In this document: positions 9,030 through 18,174 of the stretch, piece by piece | Layout of the letters: each line of letters starts with the position of its first letter | Numbering within the stretch: the stretch's first letter is position 1 | Assembly (NCBI GenBank): GCA_028292265.1 | Contig: JAQGMR010000069.1 | Span: 1 to 64,000, forward strand | DNA length: 64,000 bases | DNA from: Herminiimonas sp. | GTDB taxonomy: Bacteria; Pseudomonadota; Gammaproteobacteria; Burkholderiales; Burkholderiaceae_D | Direction: 5' to 3' | Notes under the pieces: generated by a model | What the model saw: only the letters and a program-made list of their open reading frames with translations | Database searches by the model: none | What the model was told of the DNA's origin: nothing | Made by a program: the position numbers and the translations under genes

Positions 9030-10298
9030 ATGCTTGTGAGCCAACGTAATCGTCGCCGGTTTTCCGTCCTCTCGCTGGCAGTGGCCCTTGGCCTTGCGAC
9101 TCTGCCGGCCTTCGCGGCGCGGCATCCAACAGCCAAAGCTACCGCACCGCAGGCGCGCGCTCACCCCAAACCGGTCGAGCGCCCGGACCCCGACATCATG
9201 CTGATCGAGGTCTACAAGGAGCTAGGTGCAAACCACCTCGTTGCGGCTCAATCGAAGGTGGACGAACTGGTTGCCGCCTATCCGAATTTTCGGCTTGGCC
9301 AGCTGATCCGCGGCGACTTGCTGCTGATGCACAGCCGTCCGGTCACCACGTTTGGCGCGGTCAACACCACGCAGCCAGAGTCAATCGAACAACTCAAGAA
9401 CCTGCGCGAAGAGGCTGTGGCACGGCTGCGCTCGCTGCGCGAACGTCCCAGCCCTGAACTCGTACCACGCGCCGTGCTGCAATTGCGCGACGACCAGCGC
9501 CATGTGCTGGTGGTCGACGCCAAACGCTCGCGACTTTACGTTTATGAGAATGTGAAGGGCCACCTCAAGTTCATCACCGATTACTACATCAGCCAGGGCA
9601 AGCTTGGCGTCAACAAGATCCGTGAAGGCGACCAGAAAACTCCGGTTGGCGTTTACTACATCACCAGTCGGCTTGCATCAGCGCGCCTGCCCGACTTTTA
9701 TGGGGCTGGAGCCTTGCCAATAAGCTATCCGAACGAATGGGACCGGATCAACGGCCGCAGCGGCTCAGGTATCTGGCTGCACGGCACGCCGTCCGACACC
9801 TATAGCAGGCCGCCGCTCTCGTCAGATGGATGCGTGGTGCTCACCAATCGTGACCTGAACAAGCTTTACAGCACCATTGAAATTGGCAGGACACCAGTCG
9901 TTATTAGCGATCAGGTGGAATTCGTCAGCCCTGCAAAGTGGGATGCGGAGCGGGGCACCGCCCGCCGACTTGTCGACAACTGGAAGCGCGACCTGGAAAG
10001 TCTCGACCCGCTGCGCCTGAAGTCGCATTACTCCACGCGCTTCCGCACAGAGCACGCCGAGACGCTGGACGCCTGGCTGGAAAAACAAAAGCAATGGCTT
10101 GGCAGTGTTCCCAGCCTGGCGGTCAGCTTGCGCGACTTGAGTCTCTTCGTCTATCCCGGGCAGAATGACCTGATGGTGGCAACCTTCACGCAGGACGCCC
10201 GCATCGGCAAGGCAAAGCTTTCGGTGCGCAAGCGCCAATACTGGGCCAGGGAAGGCGCCCAATGGCACATCGTGGCGGAAAGTACCTGGCAGGGCTAA
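9030..10298 (+). CDS. L,D-transpeptidase (YkuD domain), Cds6-like
   Basis: A 422-residue periplasmic enzyme that would make 3-3 peptidoglycan crosslinks or attach proteins to peptidoglycan. The ATG at 9030 gives a clear signal peptide ending near LPAFAA. The YkuD domain spans roughly residues 150-290, with the active-site histidine in WLHGTPSD (His251) and the nucleophile in SSDGCVVL (Cys268). The C-terminal ~110 residues are an NTF2-like domain like that of the preceding TPR protein. An in-frame extension back to 8943 lacks a signal-peptide-compatible start and is not used. Confidence 0.92.
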   Translation: MLVSQRNRRRFSVLSLAVALGLATLPAFAARHPTAKATAPQARAHPKPVERPDPDIMLIEVYKELGANHLVAAQSKVDELVAAYPNFRLGQLIRGDLLLMHSRPVTTFGAVNTTQPESIEQLKNLREEAVARLRSLRERPSPELVPRAVLQLRDDQRHVLVVDAKRSRLYVYENVKGHLKFITDYYISQGKLGVNKIREGDQKTPVGVYYITSRLASARLPDFYGAGALPISYPNEWDRINGRSGSGIWLHGTPSDTYSRPPLSSDGCVVLTNRDLNKLYSTIEIGRTPVVISDQVEFVSPAKWDAERGTARRLVDNWKRDLESLDPLRLKSHYSTRFRTEHAETLDAWLEKQKQWLGSVPSLAVSLRDLSLFVYPGQNDLMVATFTQDARIGKAKLSVRKRQYWAREGAQWHIVAESTWQG

Positions 10299-10384
10299 GC
10301 TGCCCAGACCTCGGCGTCCAGCTGCCTCAATGCTCCGTTGATCTAACCTAACCTTATCCGATTGCAGCGCACCTACCAAACCTC

Positions 10385-10825
10385 ATGGACCGTCCCGATT
10401 TCTCCTTCTTTCACACCCTTCGCGTACGTTGGGCCGAAGTCGACATGCAGGCGATTGTCTTCAATGGCCACTACCTGACTTACTTCGACGTCGCCTTCAC
10501 CGAGTACTGGCGCGCCACCGGCCTGCCGGACGTCATCGCGCAAGCCGCTGCCGGCCGTGAACTGTTTGCCCGCAAGGCCGGCATTGACTACCTTGCCCCG
10601 GCACGCTTCGATGATGTGCTCGACATTGGCGTACGTTGCGCCAGCCTCGGCCGTTCTTCGTTGCGCTTCACGCTCGGTATCTTCCGCGGCGACGAACTGC
10701 TCATCACCGGCGAACTGCTGTACGTGCACGCAGACACGGCAGTGCGCAAAGGCGTACCGCTTCCAGAAAGCTGGCGCGCCGCATTGACCAGCCTTGAAAA
10801 GATATGCCCGCCGCAAGCCCACTGA
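10385..10825 (+). CDS. Acyl-CoA thioesterase, 4HBT/YbgC type
   Basis: A 146-residue hotdog protein. The N-terminal motif RVRWAEVDMQAIVFNGHYLTYFD matches the 4-hydroxybenzoyl-CoA thioesterase family, with the conserved Asp in AEVDMQ as the catalytic residue. The gene overlaps the next (GNAT) gene by 22 bp, so they are translationally coupled. Likely a cytosolic short-chain acyl-CoA thioesterase; the substrate is unknown. Confidence 0.92.
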   Translation: MDRPDFSFFHTLRVRWAEVDMQAIVFNGHYLTYFDVAFTEYWRATGLPDVIAQAAAGRELFARKAGIDYLAPARFDDVLDIGVRCASLGRSSLRFTLGIFRGDELLITGELLYVHADTAVRKGVPLPESWRAALTSLEKICPPQAH

Positions 10826-11247
10826 ACTTGCGCATCGATGTGTGGAGCGTCCTGCGGGAAGACGCGTGGGCCGTGCGGCATGAGGTATTTGTGCTGGAGC
10901 AGAATGTCCCACTTGAGCTTGAGCAGGATGAGATGGACGCGGTGTCGCTGCACGCCGTTGTGGTCGACGAGCGAGGGCAGCCGATTGGCACTGGGCGCCT
11001 GCTGCCTGACGGGCACATTGGACGCATGGCAGTGCTGCAGGGAGCTCGTGGTGTCGGCGTTGGTTCGTCGATACTGATGGCCCTTATGGAACGTGCGAGA
11101 GAGCGGGGCGACCGCGCCGTATTGCTCAGTGCCCAAATCCATGCACAGGGCTTTTACGCCCGGCATGGATTCGTCGTGGAAGGTGCGCAATTCATGGAGG
11201 CGGGTATTCCACATGTGAGCATGCGGCACGTATTCCCGACACGCTAA
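10804..11247 (+). CDS. GNAT family N-acetyltransferase (ElaA-like)
   Basis: A 147-residue single-domain GNAT protein. It starts with the VWSVLREDAWAVRHEVFVLEQ region and has the acetyl-CoA loop variant GVGVGSSIL around residue 80, followed by YARHGFVVEGAQFMEAGIPH, which resembles the C-terminal half of ElaA/YitI-type acetyltransferases. It overlaps the thioesterase gene upstream. The acceptor substrate cannot be inferred. Confidence 0.9.
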   Translation: MPAASPLNLRIDVWSVLREDAWAVRHEVFVLEQNVPLELEQDEMDAVSLHAVVVDERGQPIGTGRLLPDGHIGRMAVLQGARGVGVGSSILMALMERARERGDRAVLLSAQIHAQGFYARHGFVVEGAQFMEAGIPHVSMRHVFPTR

Positions 11248-11271
11248 AAAGACCGGGCGGCACCGCCTCGG
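11246..11271 (-). terminator. Rho-independent terminator of a minus-strand unit
   Basis: Read on the minus strand, a GC-rich stem (CCG-GGCG / CGCC-CGG with one bulged A and a GTGC loop) is followed within two bases by TTTTT. It starts two bases past a minus-strand TGA at 11273-11275. No comparable T tract exists on the plus strand, so it does not serve the GNAT gene. Its presence supports a gene, or former gene, ending at 11273. Confidence 0.55.
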
Positions 11272-11272
11272 C

Positions 11273-11577
11273 TCAGCCTTTCTCGTCGTGCTTGTGCTGC
11301 TTCAAGATGTCGCTTGCAATCACCAGGCTTTCCAGTCCTTGCGGCCATCGCCCTAGTTTGGACCGAACGTGATCACGTTATTGACGATCAGGGCCCGACT
11401 TCTCGCCGGAAGTACGAATCCGGGGAACTGAATTTGGCGGACGACTGCTGTTTCGACTGAATCAGTCGGCTGGGCCAAAGTCTTATCGGTTTCGGGCGCT
11501 TCGCCGAATGCGACTGCGCCTAAGTCGCCGGCGCCGTTGCCTCCAACGTCCAGATCGGTCAGTGTCGAATTGGTCAT
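11273..11577 (-). pseudogene. Probable frameshifted small gene, unknown function
   Basis: This 417-bp gap between the GNAT and NRDE genes holds two minus-strand coding-like pieces in different frames. The 5' piece is an ATG-started 74-codon frame (11577-11353) ending ITFGPN. The 3' piece, from about 11377 to TGA at 11273, reads with no start of its own and looks protein-like (KLGRWPQGLESLVIASDIL, then KQHKHDEKG). A terminator follows the TGA directly. One missing base near 11370-11377 would join them into a protein of about 105 residues. It could instead be two unrelated frames; I recognise no family. No clear Shine-Dalgarno precedes the ATG. Confidence 0.33.
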
Positions 11578-11580
11578 CGC

Positions 11581-11606
11581 GCCCGGAAAACAGAGTTTTC
11601 CCGGGC
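11581..11606. repeat. Imperfect inverted repeat between NRDE gene and broken ORF
   Basis: GCCCGGAAAAC, then AGA, then GTTTTCCCGGGC form 11-bp arms with a single bulged base. No T tract follows on either strand, so it is not a standard terminator. It sits directly 5' of the start of the small minus-strand frame and 58 bp past the end of the NRDE gene. It may stabilise the 3' end of the NRDE transcript or be an operator; neither is shown. Confidence 0.4.
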
Positions 11607-11664
11607 TACAAGACTGTTTGCAGAAGACGTCGACAAATGACGATGGAGTCCTTCGGCGCGCCTT

Positions 11665-12390
11665 TTAGCGGATCGCTTTTTCGTTCAATATCGGGCTGCC
11701 GTTTTTCGAAAGCTGCACCAGGGTCGAGGCCCGCGTGCCATACGTCGGCATGTTGATGCAGACCGGCGAAAGTAATCGTTCCATTTCGAGGCTCACCCCC
11801 GTCTTCGGCAGGCGGCAATCCGAGGCTTGTGTGGTATCGCTCAACATGTCGAAAAACGCTTCGGCCGGAGCGCCCTGGCACAGCAGGCTTGAGAATTGCG
11901 CCTTGGTCCGCACCACCTTTGGCCACGGCGCATCAAGCGAGCCGTTCGACAATCCATATACGCCCGGTGCAAGCGGCTTGCCATTGCGCGCATCGACTTC
12001 GCGGCCGTTGCTGGTCCAGATCAACTGCTCGCCGTCGCCAACCAGAAGGTTGAAGCCGTTGTAGGCGGTGGCGCGGCTGGCAAGCTGGTCTACGTAGTCT
12101 TGCGGGCTGTCGGAGCCGGCCAGAAAATCCGCCACCAACGCGCCGCGCGACGGCGCGTTCTCGCGGCGGTCGAAGGGGTCGCGAATATTGGTCAAGGCGG
12201 CAAAGCGGCCGCCACGTGTCACGCCCAGCCATGTGCCGCCACCGCGCAAGTCGCGACCCGCATAAATGTCTGGATGCTCTTTCCACCACCCGGCGGGCGC
12301 GGCTGGCCGGTCATATGCTTCGTCCCGGTTGGCGGCTGCAATCAGCGGCATGCCGGGAATCACCTGCCATGCAAAGACGATCAGGCACAT
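11665..12390 (-). CDS. NRDE/TANGO2-family protein
   Basis: A 241-residue protein beginning MCLIVFAW, with the family-naming NRDE tetrapeptide in AAANRDEAYDRPAAPA and the GRDLRGGGTWLG motif around residues 43-60. This is the bacterial counterpart of eukaryotic TANGO2, recently linked to haem trafficking, with a conserved Cys2. Enzymatic activity is not established for bacterial members. Its start overlaps the end of the DUF4936 gene by 10 bp, and the two lie downstream of ygfZ in one minus-strand operon. Confidence 0.93.
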   Translation of the reverse strand: MCLIVFAWQVIPGMPLIAAANRDEAYDRPAAPAGWWKEHPDIYAGRDLRGGGTWLGVTRGGRFAALTNIRDPFDRRENAPSRGALVADFLAGSDSPQDYVDQLASRATAYNGFNLLVGDGEQLIWTSNGREVDARNGKPLAPGVYGLSNGSLDAPWPKVVRTKAQFSSLLCQGAPAEAFFDMLSDTTQASDCRLPKTGVSLEMERLLSPVCINMPTYGTRASTLVQLSKNGSPILNEKAIR

Positions 12391-12668
12391 GGGCCGGCAT
12401 CCATGAAATATTCGTTGTGGCGTGGGCCGACGATCAGGTTCGCCAGTCCCGCTCGCTCGACGGCGCGCTCGAGCGCCTTGTCGAATCCATCAGGTATTGC
12501 AGGGTAGATTTCCATCCAGGTATGCCGTCCGTTTTGTTCTTCAGGTCGGCGTTTGAGTGCGCCCACGACGCCTTGTTCCGCGGCAACAGACCTATGCATG
12601 GCGCGGACGGCGGCGAGCAGTTGGTCGGCTTGCTCTATCGGCACCTGGTAGTAGACATACAAGTCCAT
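12381..12668 (-). CDS. DUF4936 family protein
   Basis: A 95-residue soluble protein starting MDLYVYYQVP, with a ferredoxin-like (dimeric alpha-beta barrel) pattern: LLAAVRAMHRSV, then RRPEE, then HTWMEIYPAIPDGF. It matches my recollection of DUF4936, small proteins often encoded beside ygfZ in betaproteobacteria. The function is unknown. It lies 11 bp downstream of ygfZ and overlaps the NRDE gene, so the three are probably co-transcribed. Confidence 0.82.
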   Translation of the reverse strand: MDLYVYYQVPIEQADQLLAAVRAMHRSVAAEQGVVGALKRRPEEQNGRHTWMEIYPAIPDGFDKALERAVERAGLANLIVGPRHNEYFMDAGPCA

Positions 12669-12679
12669 GCTGGCCTCGC

Positions 12680-13780
12680 TCAGGTTGGATCGATCAGGGC
12701 GTAGGGGAGGGGCAGCATGTGCAGGACCGGGCCGCTTGGGGATTCGAGATGAAGGGCGCCCGATTCCAGCGCGGCGGTTTTCAGCTCCACCAGGCAGTGC
12801 GCTTCGCCTTCCGATGCGAATTCAATATTGACGATCTGTCCCGCGGGCTGTGCGGGGTCCGCATCGGAGAATATTTCCGCACCGGGAGAGGCGGCGACGC
12901 GCTCGTTTTCGTCAAGCCTGATGGTTGCCGGCAGCATGCGGCGCTTGAGTTTGCCGAGGTACTGGCTGCGTGCCACAATCTCCTGACCCGGGTAGCAACC
13001 CTTGCGGAAATTAACGCCGCCGATCGCTTCAAAATTAATCATTTGCGGCACGAATTGTTCCTGGGTCGCTTGCACCACCTTCGGCAGCCCGGCGTGGATT
13101 TCCTGCAGCCGCCACGCTGATTCTTTTTGCAGCGGTAACGCGGCGACCAGAGCAGGCCATGCCGCCATCGCTTGCTCGACCGGAGCGATCCACTGATAAC
13201 GCGCCAGGCCGTCCGCATCGGGCATGCGGATCAATGTGCCGGGGTCGCCATGCCGGACCGACCAGACCGGTTCGGGCAGCACAGGAAACCAGCGCTGTAA
13301 CGCCAACGCGGCCGAGCCCCCCGCGAAGCCTATGGCAACCTGCGCTTCCGACACGTCGGCCAACTTCGCCTTGGCGCGCATGATGAACATTTGCAGGCGC
13401 TTTTGCACCGTCGCCTGAATCTCGCGAGGCAATTGCATGGTGATGACGCCGTCCGATTGCCACATGAGCAGCGTGGCGAGCAAGCGGCCTTTCGCCGTGC
13501 AATAGCCCGCTAGCCTTGCTTCGTCCACGGACAGGTTTTCGACGTCGTTGGTCAACTGGTTATGCAGGAACTTCGCGGCTTCGTCGCCGGTTGCGGCGAT
13601 CAGGCCGAGCGACGGCAGCGGCGCAAAAAATCCGGTCGTGTCTTGCGCCGGCGTGCCCGCCCTCGTGAAACCATGTTCGCTCGATGCGGTCGATTCGGAG
13701 GGCAGGGCGCTTTGCTTTTGGAGGAATTGCAGCCAGGTGCCGGGAAGTTGGGTTTCTGAAGCGCTGATAGGTTCTGTCAT
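12680..13780 (-). CDS. ygfZ: YgfZ-type tRNA-modifying/Fe-S maintenance folate-binding protein
   Basis: A 366-residue GcvT-fold protein with the YgfZ signature RKGCYPGQEIVAR near residues 255-270, including the redox-active cysteine conserved in this family. YgfZ binds tetrahydrofolate and supports maturation or repair of certain Fe-S enzymes such as MiaB. It is longer than E. coli YgfZ (326 residues) because of the N-terminal ~40 residues. It is transcribed divergently from mltG across a 267-bp intergenic region, and the pair is commonly adjacent in Burkholderiales. Confidence 0.93.
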   Translation of the reverse strand: MTEPISASETQLPGTWLQFLQKQSALPSESTASSEHGFTRAGTPAQDTTGFFAPLPSLGLIAATGDEAAKFLHNQLTNDVENLSVDEARLAGYCTAKGRLLATLLMWQSDGVITMQLPREIQATVQKRLQMFIMRAKAKLADVSEAQVAIGFAGGSAALALQRWFPVLPEPVWSVRHGDPGTLIRMPDADGLARYQWIAPVEQAMAAWPALVAALPLQKESAWRLQEIHAGLPKVVQATQEQFVPQMINFEAIGGVNFRKGCYPGQEIVARSQYLGKLKRRMLPATIRLDENERVAASPGAEIFSDADPAQPAGQIVNIEFASEGEAHCLVELKTAALESGALHLESPSGPVLHMLPLPYALIDPT

Positions 13781-14047
13781 GGCATGGTGCGCTGGTGAAT
13801 TCCGTTATGATCGCGATGCGTCGATTATAGTGTCGCCACAAAATCGCGTCGGCTATCGTGCCGCGCGTGCAGGCCGCGTTTGGTTGCCGCTGGCGGGAAG
13901 CACCGTTGATAGGCTCGAATATGTGCCGTCATGCGGCGCGGGGCGCATCCCCGTTCCTGCAGTGCGCTGCGGGCCGGCATGGCAGTTTCGGTAGCTTTCT
14001 ATCGCGTTTTGCTCTTCGTGAAGTAACTCTCTACAGGTTGGTCGCAA

Positions 14048-15028
14048 GTGAAAAAGTTTCTGGCTGGTTTTCTGATTCTTCTTATCCTGTTTGGCGGCGC
14101 AGTTTATTACTGGGCGGGCCAACCGATTCTTGACGAATCGTCGCCCTCCATGGAATTCACCATCAAGGCTGGTAGCGGCGTGCGCGGCGCTGCGCGTCAA
14201 ATCGCGGAAGCCGGCATACCGGTGCAGCCCTGGCTGCTGGAATTATTGGCAAGGGCGTCCGGCAAGTCGAGCCGCATAAAGGCCGGCACGTACGAAATAG
14301 AACCTGGCACCACGCCGACCCGGCTGGTTGAGAAACTGGTTCGTGGTGAATTTGCGCAAGAGTCGCTGGCCGTTATCGAAGGCTGGACCTTCAAGCAGAT
14401 GCGCGAAGCGATCGCGGCGCACCAGCACCTGAAGCACGACACCGCCAGTCTGTCGGAAAAGGAGTTGCTGGCTAAAGTTGCTCCGAACTTCCAGCATGCC
14501 GAAGGCATATTTTTCCCGGACACCTACCTCTTCGCGAAGGGTGCCAGCGACTTGCAGGTCTACCGACAGGCACATTCCATGATGATGAAGAAGCTCGACG
14601 AGGGCTGGGCCAAACGGGCGCAGGGACTACCCTACAAGTCGCCCTACGAAGCGCTGATCATGGCCTCGATTGTGGAAAAGGAAACTGGGCAAAAGTCAGA
14701 ACGAAACATGATCGCCGGTGTTTTTGTGAACCGGCTCAAGCGCGGCATGCTGCTGCAAACAGACCCTACTGTGATCTACGGCATGGGGGAGGCGTACCAG
14801 GGCACCATTCGCAAGCGCGACCTGCAGACAGATACCCCCTACAATACCTACACGCGCGCCGGTTTGCCGCCCACGCCAATCGCCTTGCCGGGCGTGGCAT
14901 CATTGACTGCGGCGCTTGATCCGGCACGCACCGAGGCCCTGTATTTTGTCTCCCGTGGTGACGGCACCAGCCATTTCTCCAGCAATCTCAACGAGCATAA
15001 TCAAGCCGTTAACAAATTTCAGCGGTAA
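14048..15028 (+). CDS. mltG: Endolytic peptidoglycan transglycosylase MltG
   Basis: A 326-residue membrane-anchored lytic transglycosylase (YceG family) that cuts nascent glycan strands. The GTG start at 14048 gives an N-terminal transmembrane helix (residues ~4-24, [16 protein letters not shown]). A LysM-like region follows, and the catalytic domain has the conserved glutamate in ASIVEKETG (Glu210) and the [11 protein letters not shown] motif. It precedes tmk and holB as in the E. coli yceG-tmk-holB cluster. Coding continues to TAA at 15026-15028. Confidence 0.95.
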   Translation: MKKFLAGFLILLILFGGAVYYWAGQPILDESSPSMEFTIKAGSGVRGAARQIAEAGIPVQPWLLELLARASGKSSRIKAGTYEIEPGTTPTRLVEKLVRGEFAQESLAVIEGWTFKQMREAIAAHQHLKHDTASLSEKELLAKVAPNFQHAEGIFFPDTYLFAKGASDLQVYRQAHSMMMKKLDEGWAKRAQGLPYKSPYEALIMASIVEKETGQKSERNMIAGVFVNRLKRGMLLQTDPTVIYGMGEAYQGTIRKRDLQTDTPYNTYTRAGLPPTPIALPGVASLTAALDPARTEALYFVSRGDGTSHFSSNLNEHNQAVNKFQR

Positions 15029-15071
15029 CGCTGACGGTCATGCCGCCAAGTGGCAGACCGGAAAAGGGATC

Positions 15072-15680
15072 ATGAGCGCAGGCAAATTCATTACATTTGA
15101 AGGCATCGACGGCGCTGGCAAGTCGACCCATATCGCGTTCGTGGCAGATCTGCTGCGACAGCGTGGAAAGCACGTAGTCACGACCCGCGAGCCGGGTGGC
15201 ACAGCGCTCGGCGAATCCTTGCGGGAGCTGCTGCTGCACGAGAAGATGCATCTTGAAACCGAAGCCCTCCTGATGTTCGGCGCCCGCCGCGAGCATCTCG
15301 CGCAAGTTATCGATCCCGCGCTGGCGCGTGGCGACTGGGTGATTTCCGACCGCTTCACCGACGCGACCTTTGCCTATCAAGGCGGTGGGCGAAAACTGGA
15401 CCGCGCCAAACTGGAGGTGCTGGAAAAGTGGGTTCATCCGCATCGCCAGCCGGACCTCACATTACTGTTTGATGTGCCGCTCGAGGTGGCCCGCATGCGG
15501 CTGGATACGACGCGCCACCTCGACAAATTCGAGCGTGAGAAAGCCGAATTTTTTACTGCCACGAGGGCGGAGTACTTGCGGCGTGCTGAGCAGTTTCCGT
15601 TACGCTTTCGGATCATTGATTCGACCTTGCCGATTCCTGATGTTCACAAGAAGCTCGAAGAAATCGTGGCAAGCCTCTGA
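15072..15680 (+). CDS. tmk: Thymidylate kinase
   Basis: A 202-residue dTMP kinase that makes dTDP for DNA synthesis. The P-loop [11 protein letters not shown] is at residues 9-19, the DR motif is in [18 protein letters not shown], and REPGGT gives the phosphate-binding loop. I use the ATG at 15072, just after a GAAAAGGGATC ribosome-binding region; the longer in-frame extension runs into mltG. Length and order (mltG-tmk-holB) are typical for Proteobacteria. Confidence 0.96.
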   Translation: MSAGKFITFEGIDGAGKSTHIAFVADLLRQRGKHVVTTREPGGTALGESLRELLLHEKMHLETEALLMFGARREHLAQVIDPALARGDWVISDRFTDATFAYQGGGRKLDRAKLEVLEKWVHPHRQPDLTLLFDVPLEVARMRLDTTRHLDKFEREKAEFFTATRAEYLRRAEQFPLRFRIIDSTLPIPDVHKKLEEIVASL

Positions 15681-15846
15681 GCGTGTGTCGATCATGCGAA
15701 TCTTCTTGCATGACGCGCCAGAATTCCGCGGAAAGCCGCGCCGTGAATTGCGATGAAAGCCACAGTGCTGGAAACTGGCATGCGCAAGCGTTGGCGTTCC
15801 CTGTTTTTTCATGGCACATTAAAAACCCTTGCAAGCAATTGATTTG

Positions 15847-16884
15847 ATGCCCGACACCCTCTACCCATGGCAGGAAGAAAACTGGCGTTCGCTGCAACAG
15901 CTTCGCTCCAGGCTGCCGCATGCCATCTTGTTCTACGGCCCGCAGGGCATCGGCAAAACCGACTTCGCGGAAAGCTTCGCCAAGTCCTTGCTGTGCGAGG
16001 CGCCGCAAGCGGACGGACATGCCTGCGGCGCCTGCATTCCCTGTGGCTGGTTCGCCCAGTACAGCCATCCGGATTACCGCCGGGTGCGGCCGGAGATTCT
16101 TGTCGAGGAAGCAGGCTCGGACGACGAGGACGGTGAAGTTGCCGAATCGCCCAAGCCGAAAGGCAAGGGCAAGGCGCCCTCGAAAGACATTCGCATAGAC
16201 CAGATTCGTGCCCTGGCCGACTTCCTTAACATCTCGACCCACCGCCAGGGCCAGCGTGTCATCCTGCTGCATCCGGCGGAAGCACTCAATCGAGAGTCAT
16301 CGAATGCATTGCTGAAATCGCTTGAGGAACCACCGTCCAATACGGTTTTCCTGCTGGTGGCTAGCAACCCGGGCCGCCTGTTGCCCACCATCCTTTCACG
16401 CTGCCGCAAGTTCGCGCTGACCATGCCATCGCAAAAGGATGCGCTTGCATGGCTTCAAAAAGAAGGCGTACAGGACGCCGAAATGTGGCTCGCCGAGCAG
16501 GGTGGCGCGCCGCTGGCGGCGCTTGCGCTGTCCCAGACAGGGTCACGAGCGGCGCTGGACCAGTTGCTGGCCCATCTGGCAAAGCCCGGCGTTGACGCGG
16601 CGCTCAAGACCGCCGAAAGCCTGCAGAAGGAGCCGGTGGTCGACCTGGTGTCCTGGACGCAGCGCTGGCTTTACGATCTTTTTTCGTTCAAGTTATCAGG
16701 AAGAATCCGCTATTATCCGGGGTACCGGAAGCAGCTTTCCGCACTTGCCGCGCAAGCCGAAACGGGCCGCCTGCTGCAGGCGCTGAAAGCGGCGAATGAA
16801 CGGCGCGCCGTGGCCGAACATCCGTTGTCGGCCAGGTTATTCATCGAAGACATGTTGCTGGACTATTCACAGGTTTTTTCCTGA
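15847..16884 (+). CDS. holB: DNA polymerase III delta' subunit
   Basis: A 345-residue AAA+ clamp-loader subunit. Walker A-like GPQGIGKTDF is near residue 32, four zinc-site cysteines follow (CEAPQADGHACGACIPC), then NALLKSLEEPPSNTVFLL and the SRC motif in LPTILSRCRKF. A charged linker rich in Glu/Asp/Lys (about residues 88-115) interrupts the domain, as often in Burkholderiales. The ATG at 15847 is chosen over the TTG at 15829 because it starts the conserved YPWQEENW region. No strong ribosome-binding site is seen. It lies between tmk and pilZ. Confidence 0.93.
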   Translation: MPDTLYPWQEENWRSLQQLRSRLPHAILFYGPQGIGKTDFAESFAKSLLCEAPQADGHACGACIPCGWFAQYSHPDYRRVRPEILVEEAGSDDEDGEVAESPKPKGKGKAPSKDIRIDQIRALADFLNISTHRQGQRVILLHPAEALNRESSNALLKSLEEPPSNTVFLLVASNPGRLLPTILSRCRKFALTMPSQKDALAWLQKEGVQDAEMWLAEQGGAPLAALALSQTGSRAALDQLLAHLAKPGVDAALKTAESLQKEPVVDLVSWTQRWLYDLFSFKLSGRIRYYPGYRKQLSALAAQAETGRLLQALKAANERRAVAEHPLSARLFIEDMLLDYSQVFS

Positions 16885-16890
16885 GGGCCT

Positions 16891-17283
16891 ATGGCTGACA
16901 ACGCGGCATCAACGCCTTCACCGGCGCCACCAGTCCTACCAGCTTCCCGTCCTTCGGTATTGTCCCTCTCCATCAAGGAAAAGGCGGCGCTGTACGCGGC
17001 CTACATGCCGTTTCTCAAGAACGGAGGCATCTTCGTGCCGACCAACAAGCCGTACCGCATCGGCGATGAAATTTACCTGATCCTGAGCCTGATGGACGAC
17101 CCGAGCAAGTACCCCATAGCCGGCAAGGTGGCCTGGGTCACGCCAGCGGGCGCAAACAACAACAAGGCGCAGGGCATCGGAGTGCATTTTCCAGGCGACG
17201 AAAGCGGCCAGCGGGTAAAGCAGCGCATCGAGGAAGTCCTTGGGGCGGCCATAGGTTCGTCACGCGCCACGCATACGCTATAG
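16891..17283 (+). CDS. pilZ: PilZ-domain protein
   Basis: A 130-residue single PilZ domain. SIKEKAALYAAYMPFLKNGGIFVPT, then GDEIYLILSL, and KVAWVTPAG with GIGVHFPG are characteristic of the type IV pilus PilZ protein encoded after holB in pseudomonads and betaproteobacteria. These founding members often lack the RxxxR c-di-GMP motif, and no such motif is visible here, so it probably does not bind c-di-GMP and instead acts in pilus assembly. Six bases separate it from holB. Confidence 0.93.
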   Translation: MADNAASTPSPAPPVLPASRPSVLSLSIKEKAALYAAYMPFLKNGGIFVPTNKPYRIGDEIYLILSLMDDPSKYPIAGKVAWVTPAGANNNKAQGIGVHFPGDESGQRVKQRIEEVLGAAIGSSRATHTL

Positions 17284-17385
17284 CCGGTTTAGGGTTATAG
17301 CGCCGTGCTCCGGGCCAATGGTGCCCGGGTCTGCGCCGCCGCGCCTCGCGGGCCCAACCGCATCGCACGGCGTAAAATGTCGCGC

Positions 17386-18174
17386 ATGTATATCGATTCG
17401 CACTGCCATATCAATTTCCCGGAACTTGCCGAACGCCTTCCCGCCGTGCTCGACCGCATGCGCGAGAACCAGGTGACCCATGCGCTGTGCGTGTGCGTCG
17501 ACATGCCGGACCTGCCTCAGGTGCTGGCACTGGCAGAGAGCCAGCCGAATATCTACGCGTCGGTAGGGGTGCATCCGGATTACGAAGACACGCCCGAACC
17601 CGATGTGGACGAACTCGTGCGCCTTGCCGACCATCCGAAGGTCATCGCCATTGGGGAAACGGGGCTCGACTACTTCCGGCTGCACGGCGACCTCGAATGG
17701 CAGCGGCAGCGCTTCCGTACCCACATCCGTGCCGCACGAGCCACTGGCAAGCCACTCATCATCCACACCCGCGCTGCTTCGGAGGACACGATCCGCATTC
17801 TGCGTGAAGAGCGTGGCGGCGTGCAAGACGGGGCGCCGGGCGGTGTCATGCACTGCTTCACCGAATCGCTCGAGGTGGCGCAAGCCGCCATGGAACTCGG
17901 TTTCTACATTTCCTTCTCGGGCATAGTCACCTTCAAAAGCGCGAAGGACCTGCAGGCAGTGGCGCGAGCCGTTCCGCTGGAACGCATGCTGATCGAAACC
18001 GATTCACCCTATCTGGCACCGGTGCCGTTCCGCGGCAAGACCAATGAACCGGGTTTTGTGCGCCACGTCGGCGAATTCATCGCGACGTTGCGTGGTGAAC
18101 CGGTCGAACTGATCGCGCGCCATACCACCGAAAATTTTTTCCGGCTTTTCAAACTCGAGGCGGGCGCAGCATGA
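17386..18174 (+). CDS. TatD-family metal-dependent deoxyribonuclease (YcfH-like)
   Basis: A 262-residue TIM-barrel hydrolase. It has the metal-binding SHCHINFP near the N-terminus, GVHPDYED, AIGETGLDYFR, IHTR, MHCFTES and IETDSPYLAPVPFRGK, all family landmarks. TatD proteins act as 3'-5' exonucleases in DNA repair or RNA quality control. The ATG at 17386 is preferred; ATG at 17377 would add three residues. It overlaps the ankyrin gene by the ATGA at 18171-18174. YcfH follows holB in E. coli as well. Confidence 0.94.
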   Translation: MYIDSHCHINFPELAERLPAVLDRMRENQVTHALCVCVDMPDLPQVLALAESQPNIYASVGVHPDYEDTPEPDVDELVRLADHPKVIAIGETGLDYFRLHGDLEWQRQRFRTHIRAARATGKPLIIHTRAASEDTIRILREERGGVQDGAPGGVMHCFTESLEVAQAAMELGFYISFSGIVTFKSAKDLQAVARAVPLERMLIETDSPYLAPVPFRGKTNEPGFVRHVGEFIATLRGEPVELIARHTTENFFRLFKLEAGAA

